Assembly (NCBI GenBank): GCA_963555705.1 | Contig: OY743190.1 | Location: 13,429,501-13,493,500 of the forward strand | Reading direction: 5' to 3' | Source: Ligustrum vulgare | Taxonomy: Eukaryota > Streptophyta > Magnoliopsida > Lamiales > Oleaceae | Length of the DNA: 64,000 bases | Part shown: positions 58,462 to 64,000 of the stretch, piece by piece | Layout: the number at the start of each line of letters is the position of its first letter | Numbering within the stretch: the first letter of the stretch is position 1 | Notes under the pieces: model-generated | What the model saw: the letters and a program-made list of their open reading frames with translations, nothing else | Databases searched by the model: none | What the model was told of the DNA's origin: nothing | Position numbers and translations under genes: made by a program

Positions 58462-61400
58462 ATGGCCAGGCAAGTGAACATTACGGACCTTAGGGAGGTA
58501 GAAAATTTGGACGAGGCCTTAGACGCAGAGCCAATAGGATTTTACCAACCTCCACCAACCTCCGGGGGGGACGAGTCGAGCGATGACGAGGAAGTCAATA
58601 ACCCTGAATTTGATGAAAGACCGGGCAGTCCCGACCTAGAGTTACCAACATACAACAGTAGGATGAAGGAACACATGGTCGAGGCAGACATGAGGAAGTT
58701 TGGTCTTTCTGATAGGTATACTTCCCGAGTCCCCTAGCATGATGATGTATCACATCATTGTCGGGAAGGGGAGACCATAGTATTCCATGACTCGCTAGTA
58801 GCCGGCCTTAGGTTCCCCTTACATCATTTTTTTGTAGACTTCCTGTTAATGGCCATCATTCTTCCCGGGCAGCTGGCCCCAAACGGGTGGAGAATTCTAG
58901 CTTACTTCTTTGTTTTATGTAGGTGTCTAGGGATCGAGCCTACCGTGAACCTTTGTAAATGCCTTTTAGATTTGAAGTTTTTACCCCGATATAACTGCTT
59001 CGTTTACTTATGCGGGAAGGGAAGGTTCGAGGTGCCCTGGGCCCCCTCTTCCTTAAAGTATTGGAAGGAAAAATTCTTTTACATCAAACCTCGGGAAGGT
59101 GAGATTATTTTTTGGCCCACTTTTAGGAAACCGGAAGTAGATAACTTTAATAGAATGGGTAATGTGGGAGAGAACGAGATGGCCGACCTCTTGGCCAACG
59201 CCATAAAGGTTTGTGACTTCGGACTTCTGGTCGAGGAGGCTTCTGATCTTACTACCAGCGAGATCTTAGGTCAAGCCGACCTTGACTTGGAGCCCGGTAG
59301 GACCCGACCTTGTAAATTAAGTAATAGTTGATTTCATTTTTCCACTAGAAAATGTTGCCTTCCCCTTCTTATTGTTTTTTATCTAACCTTCCCGTTCTTT
59401 CATAGGTATGGCCTTTGATGGAGACAGGTTGAGGAAGGCGGCCGAGGAGAGGGCTCGAGCTGCTGCTGAGAGGAGGAGGGAAGGTGGTATTACTCGAAGA
59501 CGGCCACAAAAAAGCGCACTCCAGGCACAGTCCGGGCCGGGCGAAACCTCAGGGAGGAACACGGAAGCTCCACCTCGGCGCGAGACCATCCAAGGTGTTC
59601 GCCGCCCTCCTGTCCAGGAAGAGAATACCAGGTCTGATCCTCCCGAAGCTGCAGTAGAGGGTCCTACCCTGGCCGAGTTGCGGTCCAAATTGGAGGAGAG
59701 TTACCACCCCGGTCTACTGGAGAAATATTCTGATGAAGTCTCGCTGGAGAACGGGGTGGATCATTTTCTGAATGCGGCGCTTAATGTAATTTCAAGATGA
59801 CCTTCTACCTTTGGTGTTACATTTTGCCTTCAATAATACAAGTATTTAACTCGTACAGATGCTTAGCATTGGCCAGGGTTTTCTAACCCAAGGTGTCCGG
59901 CGAGGGGAGGCTACGAGTCAGCTCGTCCATTCTGTTCAGTACGAGGCAACCCGTGCTAACAATGCTGAAGAAAAGTTAACCAGAATGGAAACTGACTTGG
60001 CTTTGATGACTCAAGACCGGGACCTTGCTCGCTCTGAAAATGCCAAACTTTCTGAAGATCTTCGCCGGGCAAGGGAAGAGATAGAACTGGCGAAGGTGGC
60101 GGGGGTCGAGGCTTACAAGAAGTCTGAAGAATATGACCTTGTCGTGGGTAACTATGCCCTGGAATCCTATTCCCAAGGCATGAGGCAAGCCCGGGCATGG
60201 GTCAAGATACATGCGCCTGACCTGGATACCAGCCCGCTCTCTCAATTTCCATTGGGCACAGAAGATCTTGACCTCACTCCTTTCATGGAAGATGTAGTGG
60301 AGGTCGACTCTGACGAAGAAGAATGTAGCGGCCGAGAATTTTCTATGACTTATTTAAATAAATAATTATTTTAAAAAACGTGTCGCTACGACTTTGTCCA
60401 TTTATTTTAAAACACGTGATCGTCTAGCCAATTAAGTGAAATTAAATTTATAAAAAAAAAAAAAAACTTCGTCAAATTTCAATTTTTATCAAAATATTTC
60501 AATATCACAGTTTATTTTCAAAAGTTCAAGTATTAATTTTATTAAGTCCAAATTTCAACTGTTTTAATCCAATCCAACCTCTCGAGCCCAAATGTTTTAC
60601 CGATCATTCAAGCCCTTTTAACATCCCAATCAATAAATTCTTGGCCCAACTAAATCAACAACTTATTTTCCAAGTATTTCCTTACACAACCATATTCACT
60701 TCCAAAATTCTTACAAGTTTTCCATAAATCAAGTTTTAACTTAAACTACCATGTTTAACACCTAAATCAACTATTAATTGGACCCCTATCCCTTGCATTC
60801 ACGACACCCAGACCTCCAGCAGGTATAATTTTCTCTCAATTTTCTACCATAGCCAAAGCTTGGTATCTGCATCCATCACCAGTGCCAACCACTAGCCTGA
60901 AAACCACCAATTCAACACCCCGAGCAGAACACAATTTCAAAATCACCTTCAACCTCGAGACCAACCTCCACTGCCGGCTGGGTATCTCCACAACACCACC
61001 AAACCAGCCGCTACCTACTGCCATTCGTTCCCAAGAACAACCAAACAACTGCCATTTTTATAATCTGAACCTTCATCCGACCATCATCACCAACGGAACC
61101 ACCACAACAAACCCCAACCACCGTCTGCACCAACCAAGAAAAAAAAAACACCACCCAACCACCTATATCATCATCACCATCACCGACTGCCAAGCCGCCT
61201 CCTCCATCGTCCACTCAAACCATGAACAACGCGCCACACCATCCCACAGTCCAACCCAAAACCGAACCACCACCGCGTCGGAATCGCGGCCTCCAACTTG
61301 CAACTTCATCAACACCGCACCGACTACCCAACTCCAATCCTACCTCAAATTCACTTAAAACAAACCCAAAAACCCAAGAATAAACTAAGCCAACAAACTT

Positions 61401-62696
61401 ACCTCAATCATCAACCGTATCATCACCGGAAAACCCATGACTTCCGATCCTTCAAGCCTCGGTTTCGCACCCCAAACCCGCACCAAATCCGGCCAAACAC
61501 CCACTGGCGCCACCACACGAAGGTGGCGCTGTCCTCGGTTCTGCCTTCCGGTGGCCGTGGTGGAACGGGCGAAACCCTCCCCGTCGCCTCCCTCTCTTGC
61601 CTCTTCTCTGAAAAAAAAAAAACGAAAGTGAAGAGAGAGAGAGAGAATGAATTCTGTTATAATTATTTTGATTTTATTGAAATTTGCTTTTAAGCCCCAA
61701 ACTTTGAAATGTGTCTATTTCAGTCCCTTGTTTTAGAAGTCCCTTAATTTAATGCCTACACTTTTGAAATGAGTTAATTGAGCCCTAGCATTTTAAAATC
61801 CTATGAGTCAGCCCACTAATTTCAAAAATTCCATTTCAGCCCCTACACTTTTAAAATCCATGCTTTCTTTAAAATTCCAAAATCAACCCCTAAACTTTAT
61901 TTATTCACTTTAATATTTCAATTTTCGAAATACTAAATTAATTGAATTTTCTTTTGGCTAGGCGATACATTTGGTGATTTAGAAGATTGACGTGATTTCA
62001 GCTTTACTTTCAAACTCGTGATTTAAGGTAGACTCGCCTCCACTAATTAGTTTAAATTATAATTTACATGCCTTATGTGAAATTACATGAATTATATGCT
62101 TTGTTGCATGAGACGAGAATATCTCTTATGAGATAAGAATGAGAAATGATGTTATGCATAACTTACTTGCTTAAATGCATGAGACGAGACTACCCACACC
62201 CCATGATTTTTTTTAGAGCCTTTGATTTTATTTAAAATAGCCTATGATGATGATGATGATGTCACGGTATGATTTCATAATTACGTGTTAAATTATTCAT
62301 TCTGTAAATTAATTATTGGCGATGAATCTACTGAGTATTTCTTTCGAAATGCTCATTCCATTTTTAACAGTTTTTGCAGATCTCGGAAATGGCGGCGAAT
62401 GAAATGGCAGCGCTGGAAAATTAAATAAAAGATGATGTTCATTAGACAAACTTTCTGAATGTTACTCGTTAAACTATTTATCGTTAATTTTATTTAAATA
62501 ATTGAGACACAAGTTTTTTATGAATTGTTCTATATTTAATTAAGTTCCCGCTGAAGTTTTCAAATGATGAATGTGACACTTTGAATTAAATTGATTTTTC
62601 GCAATAAAGTCAATTTTAAAGGACGAAGTGGCGTCCCGGGCTCCGCGGAATTCGGGGCGTTACAAAGAAGCCCGGGCCAGTGACCCCGAGCAGTAG
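58462..62696 (+). pseudogene. multi-exon plant transposon-type gene (Transposase_28-like)
   Basis: Exon 1 (58462 to about 59311) starts with an acidic leader (SGGDESSDDEEVNNPEF). After TAG 58735-58737 it continues in the same frame into HHFFVDFLLMAIILPGQLAP and WRILAYFFVLCRCLG, the pattern Pfam calls putative gypsy-type transposon (Transposase_28). An intron of about 100 bp ends at cttttcatag 59405. Exon 2 (59406-59786) is Arg/Ala/Glu-rich. A second intron ends gtacag 59858. Exon 3 (59859-60323) is a Glu/Arg-rich coiled coil ending DSDEEE. There the solo LTR 60324-62664 cuts the codon series at phase 0; the same frame resumes at 62670 and stops at TAG 62694-62696, eight codons later. The stop and the LTR make this copy non-functional. 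True role unknown. Confidence 0.7.
60324..62664 (-). mobile_element. solo LTR, Gypsy-like, 2341 bp
   Basis: On the minus strand it begins TGTAACGCCCCGAATTCC and ends CTCGGCCGCTACA. AAGAA flanks it at 60319-60323 and 62665-62669. No internal region or second LTR is present. The TGTAACGCCCCGAATT start is typical of plant chromovirus (Tekay-type) LTRs. A CCA/CAC-rich stretch (60830-61400) gives His/Thr/Pro-rich open frames that are not genes. It sits in the third exon of the transposon-type gene. Confidence 0.9.
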
Positions 62697-63184
62697 TAGG
62701 AAAATCTTTTGTACATTTCCCTTTTACAGCCCGAGGTCTAACCTCGTGGGCTTTTTTTTTTTTTTTTTGTAACAAGGTTTTTGGTTAATGAAGAATGTTT
62801 CTTTTGTCAAAGCTCGTGTTTATTGTTTCGTATCTAATTTATGGATTGATGATAAAGCACGATCTTCCGTTTAATATAAAATAGGTCGAGCTTTTTACTT
62901 GTACGAATTCTCAGAAATGATATCCTATAAGGTCAGGTAATACCGAACTATTTGAACAATTCCTGGGGTCGAGCACAAGATTCCTAGAATTTATCTTGTT
63001 TTGACTCCATATGGTCCGGTAGTGGCCGACCTTATGTTTCCCATCATAAGAATGGACTTAACCTTTTGTAGTATCAAGACTTTGAGTGGGATACAACTTG
63101 ACTGGTTAGACCGGGTTTGCCCAACCCTTTTAGTCAATTGATTAGTAAGAATTGCGAAATGTATTTTGAAAAGATCGGGCGGTA
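62697..63184. other. 3' flank of transposon-type gene
   Basis: Contains the small inverted repeat gcccgaggt / acctcgtgggc at 62730-62752, followed by a poly-T run (62753-62769), resembling a transcript 3' end. No coding content. Confidence 0.45.
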
Positions 63185-63202
63185 CCGACTTGTTTTTGTA
63201 AA

Positions 63203-63880
63203 TTATGGGAAATAATTTGTAACGTCTTACCATGAGACCTTGTAAATTATTCGTGGAAGAATAATTTGTAAAGTCTTGCCATGAGACATTGTAAATTATT
63301 TGATGGGAAATAATTTGTAACGTCTTGCCATGAGACCTTGTAAATTACTCGTGGAAGAATAATTTGTAAAGTCTTGCCATGAGACATTGTAAATTATTTG
63401 ATGAGAAATAATTTGTAACGTTTTGCCATGAGACATTGTAAATTATTTGATGGGGAATAATTTGTAATGTCTTGCCATGAGACATTGTAAATTACTCGTG
63501 GAAGAATAATTTGTAAAGTCTTGCCATGAGATATTGTAAATTATTTGATGAGAAATAATTTGTAACGTCTTGTCATGAGACCTTATAAATTACTCGTGGA
63601 AGAATAATTTGTAAAGTCTTGCCATGAGACATTGTAAATTATTTGATGGTAAATAATTTGTAACGTCTTGCCATGAGACCTCGTAAATTACTCGTGGAAG
63701 AATAATTTGTAAAGTCTTGCCATGAGACATTGTAAATTATTTGATGGGAAATAATTTGTAACGTCTTGCCATGAGACCTTGTAAATTACTCGTGGAAGAA
63801 TAATTTGTAAAGTCTTGCCATGAGACATTGTAAATTATTTGATGGAAAATAATTTGTAAAGTCATGTGAATGACCTTGTA
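63203..63880 (+). repeat. 98-bp tandem array, about 6.5 units
   Basis: The unit is two related halves of about 49 bp: gatgggaaataatttgtaac... and cgtggaagaataatttgtaa..., each ending with cttgccatgagac and ttgtaaatta. Landmarks tgatgngaaa fall at 63301, 63399, 63448 (one half-unit step), 63546, 63644, 63742 and 63840. Copies differ by only a few bases. Non-coding. Confidence 0.95.
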
Positions 63881-64000
63881 AATTACTTCGATATCTGATC
63901 TTTGTAGTGCTCATTTTATGGAAAAAGTACTTTTATTGAAGGGAACTGAATGATGGGCCTCGTTAAAACCTTATCCAGAAAAACCCATTGGGAAAAAATC
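63881..64000 (-). other. edge of an LTR-element-like 3' region
   Basis: Read on the minus strand, 63998-63957 gives ttcccaatgggtttttctgg and then aaggttttaacgaggccca, the 3'-region motif seen twice in the Copia at 37299-37435. It may mark another retroelement running off the right edge. Confidence 0.45.

Noticed and set aside
60882..61693. His/Thr/Pro-rich open frames of 131-158 codons
   Set aside because: They lie inside the solo LTR 60324-62664 and follow its CCA/CAC-rich composition; no domain and no conserved start.
63203..63880. CRISPR-like spacing of repeats
   Set aside because: The units are contiguous 98-bp tandem copies with no unique spacers, in a plant nuclear context.

Overview
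The window reads as nuclear DNA of a flowering plant, almost certainly a eudicot. It is AT-rich, its genes have short exons with GT-AG introns, and most of it is transposable elements. I could support two host genes with full-length reading frames, one small probable gene, one decayed host gene, and a dense, nested set of mobile elements. No rRNA, tRNA or CRISPR array was seen.

Host genes. (1) A cytosolic-type phosphoglycolate phosphatase (PGLP2-like), 11 exons on + from 21038 to 30689, 312 aa. A 5.8-kb Copia element sits inside intron 2 without breaking the frame. (2) An oligopeptide transporter (OPT family), 5 exons on - from 47422 down to 44760, 744 aa. (3) A small secreted or anchored glycine-rich protein on +, 38091-38408. 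(4) A VRN1-like B3-domain gene at about 8886-9947 on +, now a pseudogene.

Mobile elements, left to right: a minus-strand solo LTR (424-2592, TSD GTGAC); several short inverted-repeat elements (5.0-7.2 kb); a Copia element on - (12881-19228, TSD ATATA); a degraded Copia on - in the PGLP2 intron (21482-27261, TSD CATCA); a very young Copia on + (31388-37675, TSD ATAAG, LTRs identical by eye); a long fold-back element (about 38452-39536) with a smaller nested insertion; a non-autonomous Gypsy-type element that keeps only a protease-like ORF (40011-43082) and splits an older MITE; a Helitron (48661-51333) with three 5'-end-like sequences; a hAT element (52147-55801, 8-bp TSD) whose middle is an endogenous pararetrovirus fragment; a Helitron 3' end on - (57385); and a multi-exon transposon-type gene (58462-62696) cut by a solo LTR (60324-62664, TSD AAGAA), followed by a 98-bp tandem array.

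Most boundaries rest on terminal dinucleotides plus target-site duplications read directly from the sequence. Family names rest on recognised protein motifs. Lineage names within Copia or Gypsy, expression and ages could not be tested here.
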